A stretch of 64,000 nucleotides of DNA from Neelides folsomi. Its lineage: Eukaryota > Arthropoda > Collembola > Neelipleona > Neelidae. The position numbers and the translations under genes are program-made. The number at the start of each line of letters is the position of its first letter. The first letter of the stretch is position 1. Location: positions 62,001-126,000 of the forward strand of contig JAQGBZ010000174.1 in the NCBI GenBank assembly GCA_034687125.1. Reading direction: 5' to 3'. This document shows positions 49,351-64,000 of this stretch, in pieces. The notes beneath the pieces were generated by a model. The model ran no database searches. It saw only the letters and a program-made list of their open reading frames with translations, and was not told the origin of the DNA.

Positions 49351-52300
49351 ATGAAGACGATATTGATTGCGATATGTCTTCTATATCTTCTGAACTTTAC
49401 TTCCGCTGGTTATGGCCGTCAAGAAGTTGAAGAGAATGACATCACTAGTGAATCAAAGGAGAAATCAAGAAATTATCCAGAATCCATCTTTGATGACATT
49501 CTCGGAGAAGATTATTTCAACAACGACGATGAAATAAAGGAGGCTGACAAGGCCGAGGCCCAAAGAACGATCGATGAACCAGAAGTTGTATCCGAGAAAG
49601 CAATTTGTGCTGGATGCCCTTCTGACGTTAATCCCGAAGATGAAAAGATTCGAGAAATGGCTCTCTTTGCCTTCAAAACATATGCTGCTAGGTTAGATAG
49701 CGGAGATTCAGCCCAGAGTTTGGTTCAAGTAAAAAAGGCTCAAACTCAGGTAAAATAATACACCATTCAATCGTTAAATCACTGGATTTATATATAATCT
49801 ATCATCTTAACTTTTTTATGTATAGGTGGTCGCAGGATACAAATACATTTTGCAAATCGAGGCAGGATGGACAAATTGCAGCAAAGCTGAACTGGAAATG
49901 AACCCTGGAAATTGTGAAATTGACGAATCGAGGGGATCTTTCCTTTGTGATTTTGAGGTCGTCGAACAAAGCTGGATATCAAAGAAGGAAGTCGTGGCTT
50001 CCAAATGTCATCATACTGATCTATCTGAAGAAGAGCAACAAATGGTCACGGAAAAATTTATCCCAAGGATTGAAGGCGAAGGAAAGGATTCTGACATTGA
50101 AGATGAAACTACAACTGTAGAAAATACGGAGTTTGTTGAAAAGAAGAGAAGAAAGCGTGAGACAATAAGAGAGTCTAATAAAAACATTGGAGCTTTAAAA
50201 GACGCTGAAGAAGGACAGGAATATATTATGGATTTGGCAAAATTCGCAGTTGAACAGTTAGATAATATTGATGAGGATAATAATGCCCGATTAGTTGTTG
50301 AAGTTCTCTCGGCTAAAAAACAAGTATAAATAATTCTCTTAACATTTTATTCAAATGCATATTTTTCATTGACGATTTGAAACTAAAACAAATCTAGGTA
50401 TATTGATAACTGAATATCTTACTTTGATAAAAAATTATACTACATAATATGATATATTTATTTTATTTTAGACGGTTTCAGGATGGTTATATCACTTGAA
50501 GACTCGTGTTGCTTCAACCACTTGTTCAGAAGGAAAACCCAACACACTTGAAGCCTGCAAGGATAAAATAATTCTCCCATTCAATATTTGTCACATCAAG
50601 ATATTATTCCAGCCTTGGCAGACTGTTCAAAAGAAAATTACCGAATCTCAATGCTACCCAGAGAAGATAAAGAAAAGCAAGAAAATTGCCAAAAAATTGT
50701 TCAAAGACGGACAATATTTGGCAAAACCTGAGAGAAGAGACAAAGTTGTTGGTGGCTCCGTGACTGTTGATCCCGAATCTAAAGATATTGTTGAACTTGT
50801 GTCCTTCGCTGTTGAGTCCATGGATGCGTCATCTAATGCCCTTCATGCTCAAAAACTTGTCCGAGTTATTGAAGCTCAAAGACAGGTTTGATCATACTTA
50901 CTGATTTAACTTTTAAATTTATTCCCTTGGACCGTTTTTTATTATTGGGACAGGTCGTTAATGGAGTGAAAACAAAACTTGTTCTTGAAGTGGGATATAC
51001 AAACTGCAGGAAAAAAGCTGATCTGGACAAGGACAAATGCGATATTGATGAGGAACGGGTATGTTGGGTTCAGCTGCAAAAGCATTTTAATATATTTAGC
51101 ATGTTCAACGTTTTTGCAATGCAATGCAAGTTTGAAACTTTGCAAAAATTGAATGATTGAAATTCTGGGTTTATAGGACCATCAAGTGTGCAGAATAGCA
51201 ATTTGGGAACGACCTTGGCTTAATGAGAAACGAGTCACAGAGTCAAAATGCGGGAATAGAGATGATTACAATAACGATGTCAAAAAGAGAGACAAGAGGG
51301 TAATGAATTCAAACACCTTTATCTCACTTTAATCTGATCATGTATTTTACTAGAAAGGATTATAATTCTAATATAATAAAAAATGAGATTCGACAGAATT
51401 TCTTGACGAGAGTTTATAATTTTTACTTTGATAGGAGAATGAGAAGACCTTCATTAAAGATTTAAAGGATTTGGAAAAATCAGAATTCAAAAAATTCTTG
51501 AGTAAATATGAGAAAAGCTATGAAACGGAAGAAGAACACAATCTTCGGTTTGAAATTTTTAAGGAAAACATGAAGAAAATGAAACTCCTCCAGGAATCTG
51601 AACAAGGAACAGCCCAATATGGAGCAACAATTTTTGCTGACTTGTCAGGTATTGAAAATAATGTCATTATTATTCCACAATTTTGTTTATTCACTAAATA
51701 TGTTTTTATTAAGTAATTTTTAATTAGTAATTAATTTAACATGATATTATATAATAAATAGCGGAAGAATTTGCAAAACACCATTTGGGTCTTCGACCAG
51801 ACCTTCGCCACATCAAAAAGCGCAGAATTGCGAAAATTCCAAAAGTGAATCGCCTTCCAACTGAATTCGATTGGAGGAAATTTAACGCAGTTACTCCAGT
51901 GAAAAACCAAGGCTTTTGTGGTTCATGTTGGGCCTTTTCCGTTACTGGAAACATTGAAGGACTTTACGCTTACAAACATAAAAAGCTTTTATCTTTCTCT
52001 GAACAAGGTCCGCTAACGTTTATTTTTAACAAATACACAAGTTTTTATATAATTTTATTTTAACAATTTTTTTTAACTTGCTTTCAAAATGCCATTTTTT
52101 AGAACTCGTCGATTGCGATACGTTAGATCAGGGATGTAATGGTGGATTGCCAGAAAACGCATATAAATCGCTTCAAAAGATTGGAGGTCTTGAAACAGAA
52201 GCAGAATATCCATATGATGGTCATGGCGAGAAATGTCAGTTCAATGCAACTTTGGACTCGGCCAAAGTAACTGGATTTGTCGAGATGCCAAAGAATGAGA

Positions 52301-53021
52301 CCAAAATGGCCGCTTGGCTTGTCAAGAACGGTCCTATCTCTATTGGAATCAATGCGAATGCAATGCAGGTTGGTTATTTTCACTTTGTAAATTTTGTAAT
52401 CATTTATTGTTTTTTAATTCAATTTCGTTTATTGAAAATTTATATTATTTGATTAAGAGTTTAATATATGAACATTTATTTTTTATCCAGAAGATCATAA
52501 TTTGTCTTAAAATTTAATTTTGCTTTTACACAAAGCTCATTTTATTTGAATTTTCTTAATTATCTCGTAATGTATTTTAAGATCAATGCCTCATTGTTTT
52601 CTAATGACTAGTTTTACTTTGGCGGAGTGTCACATCCTTGGAAATTCCTTTGCAATCCAAACTCTCTTGACCACGGGGTTCTCATTGTCGGCTTCGGCGT
52701 TCATAGTGAGCCCAATTTCAAAGTTACGGATTCAATTTACACATTAGAGAATCCAAGAAGAAAGATCATTTCTCTTTCTCTTTTTTCCAGCCTCTTCAAT
52801 CCGACACAAGGTACTCCCTTATTGGATCGTGAAAAACAGTTGGGGCCCACACTGGGGTGAACAGGTAAGCAAACACTCACAGAAGAACGTGAAGGAGTCT
52901 TTGACTCTCTGGAAAAGTATCAAATTTCAAACTCCTTTTCCTTTAGGGCTACTACCGCGTGTACCGAGGTGACAACACTTGTGGACTCACTGGGATGGCT
53001 ACCAGCGCCATAATTGCATAA
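49351..53021 (+). CDS. Cathepsin F-like cysteine protease precursor with three cystatin domains
   Basis: Eleven exons: 49351-49749, 49826-50323, 50472-50885, 50954-51058, 51177-51299, 51435-51648, 51762-52007, 52103-52368, 52612-52705, 52791-52864 and 52947-53021. The start Met at 49351 begins a signal peptide ([15 protein letters not shown]). Three cystatin-type domains follow, each with a QxVxG-type loop at an exon junction (QVVAG, QTVSG, QVVNG). Then come an I29 propeptide ([20 protein letters not shown]), and a papain-family C1A domain with the Cys motif [11 protein letters not shown], the His motif [11 protein letters not shown] and the Asn motif WIVKNSWG. Basic cleavage-like sites (KKRRKRE, KKRDKRE) separate modules. 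Expected to enter the secretory/lysosomal route and be self-inhibited until processed. All catalytic residues are present. Confidence 0.92.
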
Positions 53022-54091
53022 CAACAGCTCTCATGAGCGAATTTCCCCTTTCATAAGAAAAAATATATATTATATGTGAATGTACAAGATCTGAGTCAGC
53101 TATCCAAATAATGCGTCGGGTTTCCTCTTTTTACTCTCGAGAATCTTTCTCAATCTGCTTGCGAAATACTCATCTCCTCTCACAAAAAGTGTAGCTCTAT
53201 TATTATTACTAGACCTCTGGTTCAAAGATGCGGCCTTAGATTAAATCTTGAGTTCTTAACTCATACATCTGAGATATATCTCTCTTGTTTTTATTAATGA
53301 AATAATGCCGTAGCTATGTTCTATTACAGCTAAAGGCTTTCTTATGATTTAAGAATCCATATAAGTACTTAAACATACTCAATAAGTATGACTATAGTAG
53401 AACCACTCCTTACTCCTTTGTAGTTATATCTAATACCTTTTACATTCTCATTTTTGTTTTGTTAATTTCTGTGAGAATCTCTTTTTATGTCCTTTTCGGA
53501 ACTTGCTAATCGCTTGAAACCCATTTTTCTTGAACAGAAAGTCAACAAGTCAAGTTCATGTAGTGTGTGGTGGGATGAAGGGATTTCTGCGAAATGTGTT
53601 TGTTCAACACCAGATTAACTCTCATGTTGTTTCTTTTATGTACAAGTTTATGAAGTTTGTGAAGTCATCTTGTGAGGTTGTAGCAGTGTAGTTAAGATCA
53701 TTGTTTATTCTTTTTCAAAATGTGATGGGGAGGGTGGAGAAGGTCTGAATAAAGAAAGGGGGAACGAAAGTTGGAAGGGAGGACTCGACTTATTTGTGGA
53801 GGGAAGGGAGGCAGGGCGAAGGGACTCGACTGCGACGGGGAATTCAATTTCACGCAAGTGGAAAGGTGAGGAGGACGTCGCGGTTCGCTGTTCATGGAAA
53901 TGAGTTCGACTCCTTTTTCGCCGACCGGCCTCCGTGCGAATACATTCTTCCCCCTCATCTCGTCGTCGCATCTTGGAGTTAAATGAATTCCATCAAACAT
54001 ATTACTCTTCTGCAGGTTCTTCCACCTTCTCCTCCAACCGGGCAATTACGACAATCACCGACCCGGGGCCTGAAAAGATATTCGGGTGGAG

Positions 54092-54125
54092 TATAAATAG
54101 GCGGCTTTGTCCTTTTTCACAGACC
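54092..54125 (+). promoter_or_regulatory. Strong TATA-box core promoter candidate
   Basis: GTATAAATAGGCGG at 54091-54104 in a GC-rich setting, with an initiator-like TTTCACAGA about 25-30 bp downstream. The first ATG (54147) opens only a 10-codon frame, so the product would be noncoding or spliced. Confidence 0.4.
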
Positions 54126-57100
54126 CCGCATTCCTGCCGGACAGGATGAAGAATTTGGGAATGAAGGGATATTGAAGCCTTCACACGTCTCGATGTCGAG
54201 TGGAATCTGGCTAATTTGGACCTCTCCTGCCACTCCGATGTCACCCACTGACAACGGAGGATGAAGAAAACAACTTCCGCCGTCAATCACAGCTCCAAAG
54301 ACTGGTGGATGTGGAACTCCCCACATTTATTACACGATTGCCTCTCATTCACTCGACTAATTCAATTAAATTGGCCCTGCTCAATTACATATTTTCCATG
54401 TGCATCTCAACATCATTCTCTAGAGCGGAGATTTCCACTTTTTTAGGTTTCAGCCATATTCTATTGCTCGTTGCTTATATTTTAAAAAAGCTTCAGGGTT
54501 ATTGTTTAGCTCATAATTGCATTTGAATAGGTAACGATACCTACATTTTTAAGAATGAACATAGTATTTCAAAAGTCAATTTTAGTGGAGATTTCAAGCA
54601 ACGGATTCGCAAACCCGTTCTACTATTATCCATACTAATCTAGTGAAGCTTGTGTATTTAATAGTCTTGTGTGCTTTGTAGATTTACTACCTCTACATAG
54701 TGTACACATTGCTTACTTAAGGTTAGTTGGAATTTAGGAACGAGGAAAAATTCCTTTTCATTAAAAGCTAATTCAATTTGAGGGCTATTGAAAATGGAAG
54801 TGGAAGGTGGGTGGTTTTGTAATCGAGGATTGAGAACGAGTTAATGGGTTGATAGAATCAATTAGAATGGGAAGGGAAGAAAGAGTAATTGGTAATTGGA
54901 GGAGGAGAAAGATCGGATTAATTGGGTGGAGAAGAGAGAATTGGCCGTCTAGACGTCTCGCGTCTAACGCTTTCCCCTCCGCCTCCGCCGTACGTATCAA
55001 TTTAAAGGTTCGAGTATTTCAAGAACCGTAGTAATGGTAGTAGAGAGAGGAATCTGTTTATTTTTGCGGTCCAGTTGGTTTGTAACCAAATATTTGTTCG
55101 GGGGTCCCTTATTTATTGCTAGGCGGAGGGGAGGAGCTCCTCACATTTCTTACCAGGAAGGATGGAGAAAACGAGGGACAAGAAGGAATAAAAGGGTCAC
55201 CCCAACCAACACTCAAGAATAATTACAAATATAAGTTATAATATATGGATTGGAAGGAGGAACGCACTCCCTTTACAACCCCAGATGCAAGAAGTGTATG
55301 AGTCTGATTTCATCTTATATACTATTATTATTAGCTTATTCTTGTCAAACATAGTTTGGAGATCTCTACATGGGAGAGGAGGATCAGAGGGTTCTGAGAA
55401 AACCTCTGGTCGGATCGGCCACAAGTGCACGTGTAGTGAAGAGGGAGGGTCGGGTGTCAAAGGGCCACCGTCGGAGGCCAATTCTTCCCTCTGACCTGCC
55501 TGAGTGACACAGTGACAGTCCCTTCGGATTCCGACTCTTGCGGTCTTGGGTGGATGTGAAGCGAAGAGTGTACGCACTCTTCCCCATTAAGGAGATAAAT
55601 ATATATGGGGTAGTGGCAGAAGAAGGAGGATTCTCATGTGGGAGAGTAAATGAGTTGTCTCTGACGGGTACGCTTCAATTCGAGGTGAAATCGAGTACAC
55701 CGGACCGATGACACTTACACATGTATTACACTTATTACTGTCTCATTTACAATTCAAATCTTCTCCATTCCTCTTCCTCTCCGCCTTATCAACTTTGGGA
55801 CCTTCGTTTAATCTTAATAGGAGAGCTCCTTCACATTATTCTCCTAATCTACCCTTTATTCGCCCCATGTTCCACTCCTTGCATAATCAACCACACCAGA
55901 TGGGCCGAGATTGTAATTTCGAAACTCGTCCTATCAGCTCCAACGACCAGCCAATGTATCGGCTATGCATTTATTGTGTGTATCCCATTGCTCAAATGAG
56001 TTAACGAATAGAACCGCTGCCCTTTCATCTCGACAATATTCACGTCATGAAAATTCAATTGGTTTTTTCCTACAAAGAAATGGGATGATAATGAAGGCGT
56101 AACGTGTAAAAAATAGTCGCTTATAACTTTTTATTATTATTTAAATTATGTGGGAAATGGTCTATTTTTTAAAGTTGGACAACCACGGCACATTTTTGAT
56201 AAACTGTTTTTATAAAGACTAATTTAAAGAGATCTTATTTTATGCAGTATTGAACAAAACGGGAACGAAAAATGAAAATAAATATTAAAATTTTAAATTA
56301 TTTTTCATAGATTTCATATATTTTCAAGTTTTCATTTCTGTTTTAACGTGGGTTTTTGTGGAGTAAGTGAAAGAGGGAGAAAGGATGGATTGTGATTGAG
56401 TCTAGTGAAGACTTGAAATGAGGATGGATGGGGATTACACAAGAAGTAGGCGAGGGAGTGTAAGAATGTTCGGATCGTGGTTCCCTTTTGAAATAGACAA
56501 ATCGATGTTAATTAAAGATGAGTGGGGCTAATAGGGGAGCAGGGGGAGTGAAGATGAGCTGCGGAGAGTCGGCCACTTCCGTTCCTCTCATTTCTTTGAT
56601 GGGCCGACATTCTCGGGGTCTCCGAGATTTACTTCCCTTCTTTGCGGCATCCGGAGCCCTCATTTAACTACCATTTTTTACTGTTCCGAAATAATCCGGG
56701 TCCGCCATTCTTTTCCTTCTTCTCCTTTCCTTCGGCTCCTCGGCCGCCCCGCCCCGGCCCCTCCTCCACCCAAACCCGAATAAATCCTCATTAAAATCCG
56801 GACAACAAAGGTCCCTCACTCCTCAACACCATGATTTGGATTCCGTGACTAATTTTTGACAGAAAACACGGGTAACGTCTCGGTCCCTAAACCCGAAGAG
56901 TGATGCGAATGAAAATAGTGAGCGATAACTGATGATTACGGCCCACGTCCAATCTCAATCGGCACTCGGTCTCGGCCCACGCACTCGAATCAAACGACCC
57001 CATCTTGCTACCCAGAGGAATACAACCCGTCTCAAATTTCTCATTCGCCTCTCCGCAAGATACATTTCGACCGGGAGGGAGAAGGAGTCTATTCCGGGGC

Positions 57101-59129
57101 GGAGGAAGTCAAGGGAACCTCTCAATTCAGCTCCTGATCCATGGCCAAGAGTTGTAGTAGAGTACAAATCATCTTTATGCCGAAGACTCCTCCGCCGAGA
57201 CTTTATAACCCGTTGCGAAAACATTTGCTTCGCATCTTTTCCTCTAGTAGAGCACAAATCTGTTCTCCCAACGCCTCGTGAGCATCCACACGTGATGACA
57301 ATCCCGGCCGTGTTCCCCCTCATCCTATCTCCACCAAACATCTCCATAATTTCATCCGCTCTCGCTCCGCAAAAAGCGGAGAGAAAAAAGGGAGGCCACC
57401 TAATCAAACTCAGACAACTTCCCGAATTAACTACACATAAAGGGCAAGGACAATTAACTCAGAGACCCTCCTCCTGATAACGGCCAACCTAATGCTCAAT
57501 TCCGATTCATAACTCTCTTAATAAATCCCAAAGCATATGTCGCTTCCCTGTAATCTCTTTACTGCAGAATCCTTCTAAATCCAGAACCCAAACATCTACG
57601 TTCATTTAATACACACTCATCCACTCATCACTCATCATTCATTCTGGAAATTCTTGTAATCAATAAACTTCATTATATAATAATAAATGCGCCTTGCCTT
57701 AAAGATGCTTCTACTTTATAAAAATATAAATCCATTACAATCCATTTAATCCTTTCATGGAATTTATGAATACTCCAACTCCATCCTTTTTAAAAAATAA
57801 TATATTATATTTTATATTAACATTGTTTCTTATTGGATTTTGCTTGCCGTTTTCTTCAAAATCAAAAATTCAAAAATCATAGAATTTTACCTATTGATAT
57901 TGTAAACTAACTATTAGATAAAATTGACTTTTTAGCTTGTTTTAAAGAATCCCGATTTTGGATATATGGGAATTTAGAGGAAGGAGAAGGAGGTAGAGTT
58001 AAGGGTCTTCATGTCTGAGAGTGGGTGAGTATCTCGGTAATTATAATTAGGAAGTGTAGTTGTTCGGGGTTTAAGAGCTTCCATTCCCTCGAGGTCCTCG
58101 GAGTAATGGGAAGAGTGTGGGAGTGGAGTTGTGGGAAGGAATCACTTCATGTCTCGACGCTCATGTTTCAATTGGCGGAGGCGGCACTTTCTCATCTCCC
58201 ACACTCATTCCCTCCACATCCTCCACTAACTCCCTTCTCATCGCACATATTTAAAAACTTGAAAATAATAATATTAACTTGAGTTATGTCCGTCTCCCTC
58301 ACAGACTTGCCCTTCTTTGTTGGCCGACAGATCAGGGAGGCTGTTCCACATTCTTGAGACAGCAAGCCCAAACGAAATATTTGACTACAATTGTATTTAT
58401 AGGATTCCTCATACAATTGTACCATTCACCTGATACAAGAAGCTGCCTTGGGCTGGCGAGGAAACGGGAAAGCCAAAGATTTAATCGAAAGACCATCTGT
58501 GGAATCATTCATCCTTCTCCCATCCGCTTCCCACATTAAAGGGGAGTTAAGATAAGAAGGGACACTTATCCATCACAACTTCCCGACACCAGTCAATCTC
58601 AAACTCTCAAAATACACACAAATCCGGAGTATAAACACCCGTCCTCAGTTCCTCATTTAGAAAGTTGTCCAATTTAAATTGCCGATTCTTGGAACTTTTT
58701 AACTTTCCTTTTTTAGCCACAAGAAGGGTCTTGCGAATTGTGAGAATCGTAAATTGGACTGCTAATTCTCATTTTGGAATTTGGAGAGATAATAGGGGAG
58801 ACGTCGTGTCCAAAATGCATTCTTCCATCATTCTGCTCATTCTCAAAATGTGGGCCATTTATCTTTCTCTGGCCTCGTAGAAGCAATTCTTTGGCTAGTT
58901 TTCCAAGATGTTCGGCGTACTCCTCTTTCCCTCCTCTTCAAGGGTTCCACTCCGTTAACCCGTCTCTATAAAATGTCTCTAACGTCTCTATCTCAAAATC
59001 TCGAATGAAACATACAATGTGAGGAACATGCCTAAGACATATAACTGTTTAAATACTTCGTCTGCACTCATGTTAGCAACATCAACATCATCCTTAATGA
59101 TCATCCACCTTCGACGTTTGTACTTCTTT

Positions 59130-59167
59130 AAGTATTTAAGTCCAAATACTATTTGGACTAGATACTT
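59130..59167. repeat. Near-perfect hairpin
   Basis: Arms AAGTATTTAAGTCCAAATA and TATTTGGACTAGATACTT pair over about 18 bp around a single-base centre. Too short-looped for a typical microRNA precursor; a tiny foldback or cruciform. Confidence 0.5.
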
Positions 59168-60155
59168 GGGGAAATGTTTTCTGAATTTATTGTTTTTGTA
59201 GCATAAAATAACATCAATTCACTTAAATTTCTTCTAGATATTGCATTCATGTGTGACTGAACAATATTTATGTTTTGTAAGACTGTAAGATATGATCTTA
59301 CTTATTTCACTTGCTGTATTATATAAATACGTGCTAAATATCTCCGATATAATATACCGATATCTTTTAATGTATTTTGTACATAAATGTTTCAAATTAC
59401 CTAATAGCTTACTAAATATTCGCATAATACATATGTGACATTTCAAAGAAGAACAGGTTATCACGAAATTTTTAATTCGTTAGTAACGGATTTTGGAAAT
59501 GGAAATTCATAAAATTTTAATCGACGTTTGACAGCGGTATTATAACAAATATGGGTTATTCCGCGTAAAATGGGATATGAACAAATTACATAATGCGATT
59601 CTCTTTGTTCCGCTATCGATGACAAAAGTTCTATTTTGTCTCATTTCTCACTCAAATTCATTATATTTATTGAAAATTTGCTTATCAATTATAATCTACC
59701 ATAAAGAACAACTTATATTTGATGTACTATCATTATATTCGTAATGTCCATTAAAATTATTTGTTTGATAAAAATCGTTAGAAACGAATCTAATTCCGAG
59801 ATAACCTATTCTTCATTGGAATGTCACATATGTTTGTAAGTATGCATGCATTAATTTCAATTTTTTAAAGAGAATATTGCAGATGATATTAAAGCCATTG
59901 ATAAGCTTATAAGAACAAATTAAAGGATAATCTCAAGTTAGATTTCAACCAATCTTAATTATAACGTTATTTAAATGTATAATTTGAAAGAGTCAATAGT
60001 CTTTATTTCATAACGTATTCAGATTCACGTTAAAATTTCTAATTAAAGAGAAAAAAATATTAATCTTGCGACTGGAGTCAAATTAATAATTAGTGAATCT
60101 AAAGTATGTCCAAAAGTTGAATGTAGCAAATAATGTTTAAGTAATTGAGTATTAG

Positions 60156-60368
60156 TATAAATGGTAGGGGTGGGTGCTTAGGTCCGTGGTTGGCTTGCGA
60201 GGGTGCTGGGCCGGGGCGGAGGCGGAGCGTCCCGCTCGTCTCCCTCTCCATGCGCCATTGCATTAGGGGAATCGGAGGTGGCCGGGAGCTCAGTCGTCCC
60301 GCAGCCTCTGACCCGTACCACTCCGGGACACGCATGGAGAAATCTGAATAGAGACATCCTCGACATGG
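60156..60368 (+). promoter_or_regulatory. Candidate promoter and untranslated first exon of the Pax gene
   Basis: TATAAAT at 60156-60162 precedes a GC-rich stretch that ends in a consensus donor ATGG|GTGAGT (exon end 60368). A matching acceptor CTCAG lies at 61022, 15 bases before the Pax start codon. The exon contains upstream ATGs, including one at 60365 whose frame, after splicing, would be MENSSFYGE... and overlap the main start. Confidence 0.4.
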
Positions 60369-60998
60369 GTGAGTCTTCGCCAACTTTTGATTCGCTCCAT
60401 TTAACGCTAAAATCCCTCAAGTTCCTCTGCAGGTACCAATCAGTTAATAAGGGACCCTTTCAATTAAAACAATTAAACAAGATCCTTTGATTGTAACTGA
60501 AACTGCACAGCTAAGAGTTTAAAATTAAAATTGTCTTAAACTCCCTCCAAGGTTGGGTCCAAGGGGAGAGAAAGGAAGATTCATAAATTATGATCCGATA
60601 AGGGTCCTCCCTTTACCTGAAAGCGGAGAGCGCGGTGTGTGGAGCTAACGAGGAGCATCTGTCCGGAACGAGGGCCAGACGCCCATGTGGGCTCTTACAA
60701 GAGTCAAAGGGCGAGAAGACTGACGAGACTCGCCAGTTAATCCAATGGCTTCCACACATCCGCAGTTGTGACAGGATGACATAATAGGGAGTAAAGGGTT
60801 CGGGTGATGAGTCCTCGCGACTCCTCTTGTCACTCAAACTCCATTCTAATGGCATTCAAGTCTCTTAAGGAAAAACAACTTCAAAGGCCTTCCCGACTAA
60901 ACTACACTTTTTATCATGTTTCTTCAAGAGTGTTTCTTTTGTTTTGAGCCTGATCCTCTCGACCTCAAACGACTCCATTTACATGTTTAGAAACATAA

Positions 60999-64000
<3,002 letters not shown>

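Larger units (their letters stand above)
53022..60184. other. Long region without recognised genes; GC-richer islands
   Basis: After the cathepsin 3' end, islands of higher GC (about 53740-54340, 54790-55000, 55100-55600, 56380-57460, 58000-58620) alternate with AT-rich DNA. Open frames occur on both strands there simply because stops are rare; none matches a family. The likely content is regulatory DNA of the downstream Pax gene and perhaps noncoding transcripts. A 19-bp-arm hairpin lies at 59130-59167. Confidence 0.5.

Noticed and set aside
52627-52860. Frame break in the cathepsin active-site Asn exon
   Set aside because: The apparent break is an 85-bp intron (52706-52790); splicing restores WIVKNSWG in frame.
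54785-55577. Several 60-110-codon frames in the GC-rich islands
   Set aside because: Open on both strands with biased composition and no conserved motif; expected where stop codons are rare.

Overview
The window is nuclear DNA from an animal, most likely an arthropod and plausibly a copepod crustacean; the species is inferred, not proven. Evidence: AT-rich background, many short GT-AG introns (about 50-400 bp), a DM4/DM12-family secreted protein (an arthropod family), a Pox meso/Pax1-9 paired-box gene, a cystatin-cathepsin F fusion, and a decayed Tc1/mariner element. There are no bacterial or organellar signatures, and I saw no tRNA, rRNA or CRISPR structures.

Layout, left to right. FAM234-family membrane protein (-, 66-3885). 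C-terminal part of a CFAP91/MAATS1-like ciliary protein (+, 5500-8906) whose fifth visible intron holds a broken mariner element (6902-8488). DM4/DM12 secreted protein (+, 9372-10991). Gene-poor AT-rich stretch. Small secreted Cys-containing protein (+, 13364-14163). HEATR5/Laa1 trafficking protein (-, 15052-24702). ChaC-type gamma-glutamylcyclotransferase (+, 25810-27988) with two mutually exclusive terminal exons. RNA polymerase I/III subunit POLR1C (-, 28497-30319), head to head with clathrin adaptor AP2S1 (+, 30559-31401). TAF5-like TFIID/SAGA subunit (+, 32435-37013). LRGUK-like leucine-rich repeat plus guanylate-kinase-like protein (+, 37395-41103). ARHGAP11A-like RhoGAP (-, 41633-48433). 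Three-cystatin cathepsin F (+, 49351-53021). About 8 kb without a recognisable coding gene but with GC-richer islands and two TATA-box candidates. Pox meso/Pax1-9 (+, from 61038, running off the right edge).

The genes are mostly unrelated single-copy eukaryotic genes and form no pathway cluster. Two are tied to motile cilia or sperm (CFAP91, LRGUK), two to clathrin-adaptor trafficking (HEATR5, AP2S1) and two to transcription (POLR1C, TAF5-like). The 53-61 kb interval probably carries regulatory DNA for the developmental Pax gene.

The most interesting items are the duplicated ChaC terminal exon, giving two catalytic C-terminal halves on one N-terminus; three inferred GC-AG introns in three genes; an LRGUK whose P-loop has lost its Gly and Lys residues; a protease precursor with three cystatin domains and dibasic sites between modules; and several inverted-repeat elements inside introns. 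I did not find a clearly novel multi-gene system. Exon boundaries were read by eye from splice signals, phase and family resemblance, and no search was run.
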